Origin: Sulfuriferula nivalis
GTDB lineage: Bacteria > Pseudomonadota > Gammaproteobacteria > Burkholderiales > Sulfuriferulaceae
Assembly (NCBI RefSeq): GCF_009937995.1
Contig: NZ_AP021881.1
Location: forward strand, 186,001 to 250,000
Length of the DNA stretch: 64,000 nt
Reading direction: 5' to 3'
The position numbers and the translations under genes were made by a program. Below the pieces are notes generated by a model. That model worked only from the letters and a program-made list of their open reading frames with translations, was not told the DNA's origin and searched no databases. Shown in pieces: positions 57,897 through 64,000 of the stretch (the stretch's first letter is position 1; every line of letters starts with the position of its first letter).

Positions 57897-57912
57897 TGGC
57901 ATATAAAATGCT
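57897..57912 (+). promoter_or_regulatory. Sigma-54-like promoter of PEP-CTERM gene 4
   Basis: TGGCAT-ATAAA-ATGCT, third identical copy. The predicted start is near 57923, leader about 65 bases. Confidence 0.72.
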
Positions 57913-57987
57913 TATCATGAAGTGGGGCATTTAAAAGGTTTGGGTAGCTCCATTGTTTATTTTTGCGAATTTTCAAGGAGATTTATC

Positions 57988-58191
57988 ATGAAATTTGTTA
58001 AAGCTATTGGTGCTATTTTATTGCTGAGTTTGGGTCTTGCCGCTACTGCTCACGCAGTTGATTTTGATGATCATCATGGCCCAAAATTCTGCCCACCTCC
58101 TATCCCAGCTGTACCTGAAGCTGATACATGGGCGATGATGGCAGTGGGTCTTGGCTTGGTTGGTTTGCGTTTGCGTCGTAAGAACAAATAA
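57988..58191 (+). CDS. Small PEP-CTERM protein 4
   Basis: The 67-residue preprotein from ATG 57988 (AAGGAG upstream) has a signal peptide (KFVKAIGAILLLSLGLAATA), a mature part VDFDDHHGPKFCPPPIPAVP almost equal to protein 2, and the tail VPEADTWAMMAVGLGLVG. It lacks the short acidic/alanine end of the other copies. It is among the smallest PEP-CTERM proteins one would expect. Confidence 0.91.
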   Translation: MKFVKAIGAILLLSLGLAATAHAVDFDDHHGPKFCPPPIPAVPEADTWAMMAVGLGLVGLRLRRKNK

Positions 58192-58211
58192 TTGTGTTGT
58201 TGTTTGCTAAA

Positions 58212-58242
58212 TTGCACATCGTGCTGCGGGTATGATGTGCAA
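58212..58242. terminator. Hairpin after PEP-CTERM gene 4
   Basis: TTGCACATC (58212-58220) pairs perfectly with GATGTGCAA (58234-58242) across a 13-base loop. A T-run (TTTTTT) comes only 12 bases later, so it is a weak terminator candidate and differs from the CGAGG terminators of the other copies. Confidence 0.45.
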
Positions 58243-58485
58243 AAATGCTCTTGGTTTTTTGTAGTTGATACTCTTTAATTAGTATTTAATAAATATTTAA
58301 TATTGTAAGCGTTGTTCTGTAGTTGTGAGTGTAGTATCATCCGAGCATGAATAAGTTGATGTGCTTCCGTATTTATTTCGGCTTATGCAAGATAAAAGCA
58401 GTATCAGTAGATGTTGTTAGTTTAGTTAATTGCACGTAATTTAAGTTGTTCCACTTTTTATCATTATTTTTAGAGGCTAGTTAAA

Positions 58486-58722
58486 ATGAAATTGTTAAAT
58501 ACCGTTAAATTGTTAGGCGCTGTTGCTGTTGTTGCTTTCGCAGGTAACGCAGCAGCTTCTGTAACCGTTACTGGTTCACATGGCAGCACCATATTCTCTG
58601 CACACTACCCACACATCACTCACGTACCAGCTGTTCCAGAAGCTGATACATGGGCGATGATGGCTGTTGGTTTGGGTTTGGTTGGTATGCGTTTACGTCG
58701 TAAAAACAAAAACGCTGCTTAA
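58486..58722 (+). CDS. Small PEP-CTERM protein 5
   Basis: The 78-residue preprotein has a signal peptide (LLGAVAVVAFAGNAAA), a mature part of about 30 residues with T, S and H (SVTVTGSHGSTIFSAHYPHI), and the tail VPEADTWAMMAVGLGLVG. The 294-base region upstream has no sigma-54-like site and no copy of the conserved block. A bidirectional terminator separates it from ttcA. Confidence 0.9.
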   Translation: MKLLNTVKLLGAVAVVAFAGNAAASVTVTGSHGSTIFSAHYPHITHVPAVPEADTWAMMAVGLGLVGMRLRRKNKNAA

Positions 58723-58741
58723 GTTTTAGCACGTTGGTTTT

Positions 58742-58771
58742 AAAAAAAGCGAGGTTATCCTCGCTTTTTTT
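58742..58771. terminator. Bidirectional terminator between PEP-CTERM gene 5 and ttcA
   Basis: AGCGAGG-TTAT-CCTCGCT hairpin with A-run left and T-run right. It overlaps the last bases of ttcA, which comes from the other side, and serves both genes. Confidence 0.92.
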
Positions 58772-59510
58772 ACGCCTGATGTTTGCCTTCCATTAACGGT
58801 CGCATGGCCGTGAGTAAGCTGGCGAAGAGTTTTGGATGCGATTTTTCCTGATCGGCGAGCATCAGCTTCAGGCTTTGCCGTTGCTGTGGTTTACTGAAGC
58901 AGGCAGGGCAGTTGTCGTGGACGACAGGCAGGTTTGCGCTCTTTGCAAAGTCACTGGTCTGTCGTTCACGTGCATACACTAGTGGCCGGATGATGCGTAC
59001 GTCGCCTGCGTCGTTGGTGTAGTTGGCTTGCATGGTACGCAGCTTGCCACCAAAAAAGGCAGACATCATGAAAGTTTCCGCCAGATCATCCAGGTGTTGC
59101 CCTAGTGCAAGCACGTTGTAATGCTGCTCACGTGCAACGCGGTAGAGTATGCCGCGGCGCATGCGGGAACAATAGGCGCAGTAGGAGTCACCGGTCATAC
59201 TGGTTTTGGCAGACTCGATGATGGGCTGGCTTTCATAAAAATAGGGCACATTAAGTGTTGCCAGATAAGGTTTGAGCACGCTGGGGTCGAATTCATCCGA
59301 TTGGGGGTCAACGGTGCAGGCACCTAGTTCAAACTTTATCGGTGCGCGTTTTTGTAAATCCAGCAGTACGTGTAGTAAAGATAATGAATCTTTGCCACCT
59401 GATAAGCCGAGCAAAATACGGTCGCCGTTTCTGATCATGTCAAAATCAGCAATCGCTTTGCCTGCAGCAGACAGCAATGAACGCGGTGGTTTGATGGCGA
59501 TATCACTCAT
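58770..59510 (-). CDS. ttcA: TtcA-family tRNA 2-thiocytidine synthase
   Basis: About 246 residues from ATG 59510, which overlaps the msbA stop by eight bases; a longer frame to 59546 is possible. The PP-loop ILLGLSGGKDSLSLLHVL, the CxxC in DSYCAYCSRMRRG, LGQHLDDLAETFMMSAFFGG and NCPACFSKPQQRQSLK are those of TtcA-type enzymes, which thiolate cytidine 32 of tRNAs with an iron-sulfur cluster. It is shorter than the E. coli protein (about 311). Confidence 0.9.
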   Translation of the reverse strand: MSDIAIKPPRSLLSAAGKAIADFDMIRNGDRILLGLSGGKDSLSLLHVLLDLQKRAPIKFELGACTVDPQSDEFDPSVLKPYLATLNVPYFYESQPIIESAKTSMTGDSYCAYCSRMRRGILYRVAREQHYNVLALGQHLDDLAETFMMSAFFGGKLRTMQANYTNDAGDVRIIRPLVYARERQTSDFAKSANLPVVHDNCPACFSKPQQRQSLKLMLADQEKSHPKLFASLLTAMRPLMEGKHQA

Positions 59511-61248
59511 GGAATTGCAATCTGTGCAGGTGTGCATACGTGCCATTTTTTTGTATCAGTTCAGCATGTTTGCCAATTTCAATGATATGACCCTGTTGCA
59601 TGACAACGATGCGGTCTGCATTTTCTATAGTGGATAAACGATGTGCAATGACTAGCGTGGTGCGGCCTTGCATCAGTGTTTCCAGTGCAGCCTGGACGTG
59701 ACGCTCTGACTCGGTATCGAGTGCTGAGGTGGCTTCATCCAATATCAACACCGGTGCGTTCTTCAACAATGCACGGGCGATGGCGATGCGTTGGCGTTGT
59801 CCGCCTGACAGTTTTACGCCATTCTCCCCGACCATGGTCTGCAAGCCTTGTGGTTGCTCACGGATAAACTCCATGGCATGTGCAGCTTCGGCAGCGCGGA
59901 TGATATCGGCTTCGGACGCACCAGCTTGCGCACCGTAGGCGATATTGGCGGCCAGCGTATCGTTAAACAGGATGACATCTTGTGACACCATAGCGATATT
60001 GGCGCGCAGGCTATCCAGGCGGATGTCAGTGATGTCGTGATTATCCAGCAATATGCGTCCGCTACTCGGCGTATAGAAGCGTGGTATGAGGTTGACCAGA
60101 CTGGTCTTGCCACTGCCTGATGCGCCTACCAGTGCAATGGTTTCGCCCGGCTGGATGTCTAGGCTGATGTTGTTCAATGCTGGATTAGGTTTGTCGGTGT
60201 AGTGCAGGCTGAGATTCTCAAAACGCAGTTCACCACAGGCGCGGGCGATGGTTTGTGTGCCGGTATCAATTTCAGGTACGCTGTCGATCACTTCAAATAC
60301 GACTTCAGCGGCTGCCAGTCCACGTTGTAGTTGTTCGTTAATGCCGGTTAGCCGTTTTACCGGGCCAAATACCATGAGCATGGCGATCATGTAAGAAACG
60401 AAGCCGCCTACCGTCAGCTGGCCACGCAAGGCTTGTTGGGTGGCGATATAAACTACGATAGCAACACCGAATGCGGCGATGAGTTGTACTACTGGGCCAT
60501 TAGCTGCTGCGGCTGTTACGCCTTTCATGGTGTAGCGGCGGGCGTTGTTGACTGCGCTGGTAAAGCGGCGTGCTTCGTATTCCTGACCGCCAAATATTTT
60601 CACAACTTTGTGTGCGCCAACTGATTCTTCTACCACATGGGTGATTTCGCCCAGGTTTTGTTGGGCCTGGCGGTTGATGCTGCGTAACCTGCGGCTGACC
60701 TGGCGTATGGTGACGATGGCGACGGGCGCAATGGCGATGATGATGAGGGTGAGCTGCCAGTTCAGCCATAGCAGCCAGCTGAGCAGGCCGATGATGGTGA
60801 GCGAATCGCGCACTAGCAGGGTAACAGCACTGGTGGCAGACTGGGTGACTTGGGTGACATTGAACACCACATGCGCAATCAGCGTGCCTGTCGAGCTGTT
60901 GTCATAGTATTGCGTTGGCATGGCAATTAGCTTGTTGAACATGGCGGTGCGTAAATCCATCACCAGGCGGCTACCTACCCAGTTCATGGCGTAGGTGCTG
61001 GCGAAATCTGCCAGGCCGCGGATGAAAAACAATCCGACCATGAGAATAGGAATAATGCGGATGAAGTCAGGATCTTTACGGACGAAACTGCCATCCAGCA
61101 AGGGTTTGAATAGCGCGGGTACCGCAGGCTCTGCTGCTGCCATCACTGCCATGGCCAGCATGGCACCTGCAAACATGCGCCAGTACGGACGCACGTATTG
61201 CAGCAGGCGCAGGTAGAGTTCCAGACTTTCGTGTTTAGGATCGGTCAC
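59503..61248 (-). CDS. msbA: MsbA-type lipid A ABC exporter
   Basis: About 581 residues from GTG 61248, which overlaps the preceding stop as GTGA; an in-frame GTG at 61278 lies further inside the upstream gene. Six membrane helices come first (YWRMFAGAMLAMAVMAAAEP onward). The ATPase follows: Walker A IALVGASGSGKTSLVNLIPR, signature GVKLSGGQRQRIAIARALL, Walker B PVLILDEATSALD. It flips lipid A-core across the inner membrane. Confidence 0.94.
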   Translation of the reverse strand: MTDPKHESLELYLRLLQYVRPYWRMFAGAMLAMAVMAAAEPAVPALFKPLLDGSFVRKDPDFIRIIPILMVGLFFIRGLADFASTYAMNWVGSRLVMDLRTAMFNKLIAMPTQYYDNSSTGTLIAHVVFNVTQVTQSATSAVTLLVRDSLTIIGLLSWLLWLNWQLTLIIIAIAPVAIVTIRQVSRRLRSINRQAQQNLGEITHVVEESVGAHKVVKIFGGQEYEARRFTSAVNNARRYTMKGVTAAAANGPVVQLIAAFGVAIVVYIATQQALRGQLTVGGFVSYMIAMLMVFGPVKRLTGINEQLQRGLAAAEVVFEVIDSVPEIDTGTQTIARACGELRFENLSLHYTDKPNPALNNISLDIQPGETIALVGASGSGKTSLVNLIPRFYTPSSGRILLDNHDITDIRLDSLRANIAMVSQDVILFNDTLAANIAYGAQAGASEADIIRAAEAAHAMEFIREQPQGLQTMVGENGVKLSGGQRQRIAIARALLKNAPVLILDEATSALDTESERHVQAALETLMQGRTTLVIAHRLSTIENADRIVVMQQGHIIEIGKHAELIQKNGTYAHLHRLQFHE

Positions 61249-62636
61249 GCGCCAAATACCTGTTTGCTCAAACCCCACTTGTTTGCCAAGGTTTCAGTGG
61301 CGTTCTGGATTTCTTCGGTACGGGCTGGATGGTTGTAAAACATGGAGGCAAAATGCGCGAGCGCATCTTCGTTGCCGTATTGCTGGGCGATAGCATGGAT
61401 GATTTCACCCGCTTCCGCACCGACCACTTCCGCGCCTAACAGTGCACCACTGTCCATGTCGGCAATCAGGCGAACAAAGCCATTGATGTCATCCTGACCC
61501 AGTGCGCGCGGGTTGCTTTCAAACGCTGCAAAGCCGACAGCAGGTTCGAGTTCATTATCTTCAGCTTCGTCTTCGTTCATGCCGATACGACCTAATTCGA
61601 CTGCGGAATACACTAGTTCAGGTACGGCGGCGACATCCTGTTTGCGCGATTTTGGCGCAAGAATGTTCGCAACGGCAACTGAAGCATCTGCCAGCGCCTG
61701 ATTGGCGGTCATGCGTGAATTGGCTACGTCACCGATGGCATATATGTGCGGGATACTGGTTTGCAGGTAAGCGTTTACTTTCACGTAACCCTTGCTGTCA
61801 AGCGCTACGCCAGCGGCTTCAGCATTGAGTGCTTCAGTATGTGGGCGACGACCTGAACCTAGTAATACCCAGTCTACGGTTTCATTGCTGCCATCAGCAA
61901 AGCTGAGTTTGACTCCATCTGCCAGCACTTCTACCTGCTGTGCGCGACTGCGGGTGCGCGGGATAATATCGAGTTTAGCGAGCGCCTCGTGCAGGATTTT
62001 GAGCGCAGGTGCGGAATACTGGCTGTTGGCCAGTGGCTTGCTGTTGGCGATCCACACGACTTCACAACCGAGCTGTGACAGGATAAAGGCGAATTCAGTG
62101 CCGATGACACCACTACCAACAATGGCGACACGTTTGCCAGCAGGAGGTGGGTTATCAAATAAATCGTCGGTAGTGAGTACGCGTCCCGCGGTGAGAGGGT
62201 AATTGTCTGGCACGTACGGGCTGGAACCCGTGGCGATGATGATGTTTTTGCCGCTGATGTGTTCGTTAGTGATGGCGATCGTGTTGGCATCGACAAATTG
62301 CCCGCTGCCAGTAAATGCACTGATGCCCAGTCGTTTCATGTAATCGGTGTAGCTGTCGCGTACGTTTTCTACGACTTTGTGCTGGTGATCCCAGGCGCCA
62401 TGGATGTCCGCACTGAGTGTGCCAGTGATGCCGCGTTCGGCAAAATCCTTGCTGTGCGCAACCAGCTGTGCAGTATGGTGCCAGTCTTTTTTGGGTACGC
62501 AACCACGATTTAAACAGCAACCGCCCCAATCTGCTTTTTCGATGATGGCGACATTCAAGCCGCGTAATGTAGCTAATACTGCTGCGCGATAACCGCCAGG
62601 ACCTGAACCGATTACGATGAGATCAAATTGTTGCAT
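61245..62636 (-). CDS. Dihydrolipoamide dehydrogenase-like flavoprotein disulfide reductase
   Basis: The 463-residue protein has the FAD loop DLIVIGSGPGGYRAAVLATL, the redox-active cysteines in WGGCCLNRGCVPKKDW, a second dinucleotide loop VAIVGSGVIGTEFAFIL, IYAIGDVANSRMTANQALAD and the C-terminal FYNHPARTEEI with the catalytic histidine and glutamate. No pyruvate or 2-oxoglutarate dehydrogenase genes are beside it, so it could be a stand-alone Lpd or a related reductase. It overlaps msbA by four bases. Confidence 0.87.
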   Translation of the reverse strand: MQQFDLIVIGSGPGGYRAAVLATLRGLNVAIIEKADWGGCCLNRGCVPKKDWHHTAQLVAHSKDFAERGITGTLSADIHGAWDHQHKVVENVRDSYTDYMKRLGISAFTGSGQFVDANTIAITNEHISGKNIIIATGSSPYVPDNYPLTAGRVLTTDDLFDNPPPAGKRVAIVGSGVIGTEFAFILSQLGCEVVWIANSKPLANSQYSAPALKILHEALAKLDIIPRTRSRAQQVEVLADGVKLSFADGSNETVDWVLLGSGRRPHTEALNAEAAGVALDSKGYVKVNAYLQTSIPHIYAIGDVANSRMTANQALADASVAVANILAPKSRKQDVAAVPELVYSAVELGRIGMNEDEAEDNELEPAVGFAAFESNPRALGQDDINGFVRLIADMDSGALLGAEVVGAEAGEIIHAIAQQYGNEDALAHFASMFYNHPARTEEIQNATETLANKWGLSKQVFGA

Positions 62637-62645
62637 GTTGCTTCC

Positions 62646-64000
62646 TTACGTTAGATAAGGCATAAATAATGCCGCCAGACCGAGAAAAATAAAGAATCCG
62701 CCACTGTCAGTGACGGCAGTGAGGAGTACGCTAGAGCCTACCGCAGGGTCACGGCCAAATTTATGCATGATGGCAGGAATGGCGACCCCCATGAAGGCGG
62801 CGAGTAATAAATTGAGTGTGAGCGCGCCCATCATGACCACGCCCAGAGCGGGCTTGCCATAGAGCAGGTAGGCGAAGATGCCTACGACGCTTCCCCAAAT
62901 CAGGCCATTAATGAACGCGACGCCGATTTCCTTACGGAACAGTTTTTTGGCATTGTCCGGGTGTATCTGTCCTAATGCCAAGGCGCGTACTATCATGGTC
63001 AGTGTTTGATTGCCCGAGTTGCCGCCGATACCAGCGATGATGGGCATGAGCGCGGCAAGTGCCACCAGCTTTTCTATCGTGCCTTCAAATTCACCTATGA
63101 CGCGCGAAGCAACAAATGCCGTGACCAGATTAATGGCCAACCACGCCCAACGGTTTTGCACCGATTTCCATACGCTCGCGAAAATATCTTCTTCCTCACG
63201 CAAACCCGCAATCGAGAGCATGTCGCTATCGGATTCTTGACGAATATGGTCAACCACCGCATTAACGGTGAGTCGGCCAATCAAGTGTCGATCTGCGTTT
63301 ATGACAGGGGCCGATACCAGGTCGTAGCGTTCAAACGCGTTTGCCGCGTCAGAGGCGTCATCTTCGGCATGAAATGTAACCACTTCTTCCGCCATGACAT
63401 CCGCTACTTTTTCATCGGGTTGTCTGAGCAACAGGCGTTGTAACGGCATCACACCCTGCAGCGCGCCATTTCTGTCGACCACAAATAACTTGTCAGTCTG
63501 CTCGGGTAATTCGCCTAAGCGGCGTAAATAACGCAGTGCAACTTCCAGCGTGACATCGGCGCGAATAGTCACGATGTCATAATCCATTAGACCACCGACG
63601 GTATCTTCCGGGTAGGATAGGGCGGATTGCAGGCGCGCACGTTTTTGCGTATCCAGTGACTCTAGCAAGTCCTGGATAACGTCTTTCGGCAAGTCAGGCG
63701 CCAAGTCGGCGATTTCATCAGTGTCCAGCGTTTCCGCAGCAGCCAGCAGTTCATCACTGTCCATCGCCTTGATCAGCGATTCACGAACTGCGTCGGACAC
63801 TTCGAGCAGGATTTCACCGTCGCGTTCGGCTTTGACTAAATCCCAGACCAGTAGGCGATCATTCAGCGGCAAAGCTTCCAGCACACATGCCACGTCGGCA
63901 GAGTGCATGTCATCGAGCAGGGTGTGTAATTCAGTCAGATTTTGCTTGTGGACGAGATTCTCTACCAGATCGCGGCGCGGCATGTCCTGTTTGTGAACAA
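62646..64000 (-). CDS. mgtE: MgtE-family magnesium transporter, 5' end cut by window edge
   Basis: The coding frame is open to the last base: upstream of the ATG at 63983 it reads VHKQD, which continues the family sequence, so the true start lies outside. Visible are the N-terminal superhelical domain (TDEIADLAPDLPKDVIQDLL), two CBS domains (PEDTVGGLMDYDIVTIRADV; VADVMAEEVVTFHAEDDA) and five membrane helices with IIAGIGGNSGNQTLTMIVRA in the pore. It imports Mg2+ and is gated by the CBS region. Confidence 0.95.
   Translation of the reverse strand, partial: VHKQDMPRRDLVENLVHKQNLTELHTLLDDMHSADVACVLEALPLNDRLLVWDLVKAERDGEILLEVSDAVRESLIKAMDSDELLAAAETLDTDEIADLAPDLPKDVIQDLLESLDTQKRARLQSALSYPEDTVGGLMDYDIVTIRADVTLEVALRYLRRLGELPEQTDKLFVVDRNGALQGVMPLQRLLLRQPDEKVADVMAEEVVTFHAEDDASDAANAFERYDLVSAPVINADRHLIGRLTVNAVVDHIRQESDSDMLSIAGLREEEDIFASVWKSVQNRWAWLAINLVTAFVASRVIGEFEGTIEKLVALAALMPIIAGIGGNSGNQTLTMIVRALALGQIHPDNAKKLFRKEIGVAFINGLIWGSVVGIFAYLLYGKPALGVVMMGALTLNLLLAAFMGVAIPAIMHKFGRDPAVGSSVLLTAVTDSGGFFIFLGLAALFMPYLT

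Noticed and set aside
59511-59546. N-terminal CxxC (CTDC) extension of TtcA
   Set aside because: It overlaps the coding end of msbA; ATG 59510 gives the usual TtcA start, so the extra CxxC is probably chance.
61245-62636. Mercuric reductase
   Set aside because: There is no N-terminal heavy-metal domain and no C-terminal vicinal cysteine pair; the doubled cysteine in GGCCLNRGC alone does not support it.
1-64000. tRNA or rRNA genes as integration sites for the accessory region
   Set aside because: I found no tRNA cloverleaf or rRNA-like sequence anywhere in the window; the borders of the accessory region remain undefined.

Overview
This window is chromosomal DNA of moderate GC, most likely from a betaproteobacterium of the Nitrosomonadales/Methylophilales type. 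The main clue is an exopolysaccharide locus with exosortase B, EpsI and the EpsB/E/F/G/L set known from methylotrophic and related betaproteobacteria. It is followed by a tandem family of tiny PEP-CTERM proteins and ordinary chromosomal genes (ttcA, msbA, a lipoamide-dehydrogenase-like gene, mgtE). No tRNA, rRNA or CRISPR array was seen. The first gene (cupin) and the last gene (mgtE) run off the window edges.

Layout. (1) 1-12302: a glycan modification and glycosylation cluster: cupin, sugar O-methyltransferase, DegT-type aminotransferase, radical SAM/SPASM protein, two further methyltransferases, a WbqC-like protein, two GT-B-like glycosyltransferases, and a convergent TPR/GT41 (OGT/SPINDLY-like) transferase. 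Most of these genes overlap by 1-4 bases. (2) 12439-14178 and 17849-32325: an unusually dense set of toxin-antitoxin (TA) loci, about a dozen in 20 kb. The rmlBACD dTDP-rhamnose operon (14201-17545) interrupts the set. Several loci keep the antitoxin but have a truncated or deleted toxin (vapC, a putative PIN toxin, brnT, pemK/mazF, mqsR). An IS200/IS605 element carrying tnpA and tnpB has inserted here, and a MobV-type relaxase gene ends the region. (3) 20165-25754: inside that accessory region, a compact operon encodes a Lon-like AAA+ ATPase without a protease domain, three unknown small proteins, and the symmetric series HAD, Rv2179c-like exonuclease, calcineurin-like phosphoesterase, exonuclease, HAD. 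It starts from a near-consensus sigma-70 promoter. A gene for a protein with two repeated helical segments and a zinc-ribbon-like tail diverges from it. I regard this operon as the best candidate for an undescribed system, probably one that processes nucleic acid ends. (4) 34356-53738: a long leftward exopolysaccharide cluster: manC, epsL, epsE, epsF, epsG, xrtB, epsI, a flippase, an FrhB-like protein, a pyruvyl transferase, a polymerase/ligase, four glycosyltransferases, and a secreted protein with an 18-unit hexanucleotide repeat. (5) 54220-58722: epsB (priming glycosyltransferase), then five very small PEP-CTERM preproteins in tandem. (6) 58770-64000: housekeeping genes.

How the parts may work together. 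Rml enzymes and ManC supply dTDP-rhamnose and GDP-mannose. EpsB primes the lipid carrier, the glycosyltransferases build the repeat unit, flippase, polymerase, EpsF, EpsG, EpsE and EpsL assemble and export it, and XrtB processes PEP-CTERM proteins at the envelope. Three PEP-CTERM genes carry TGGCAT-N5-ATGCT sequences that fit sigma-54 -24/-12 promoters, plus a shared block about 180-200 bases upstream. A similar TGGCAT-N5-TAGCT site lies before manC. Joint RpoN control of polymer synthesis and its small PEP-CTERM proteins is therefore plausible. It agrees with the PrsK/PrsR-RpoN regulation reported for such systems, but those regulators are not in this window.
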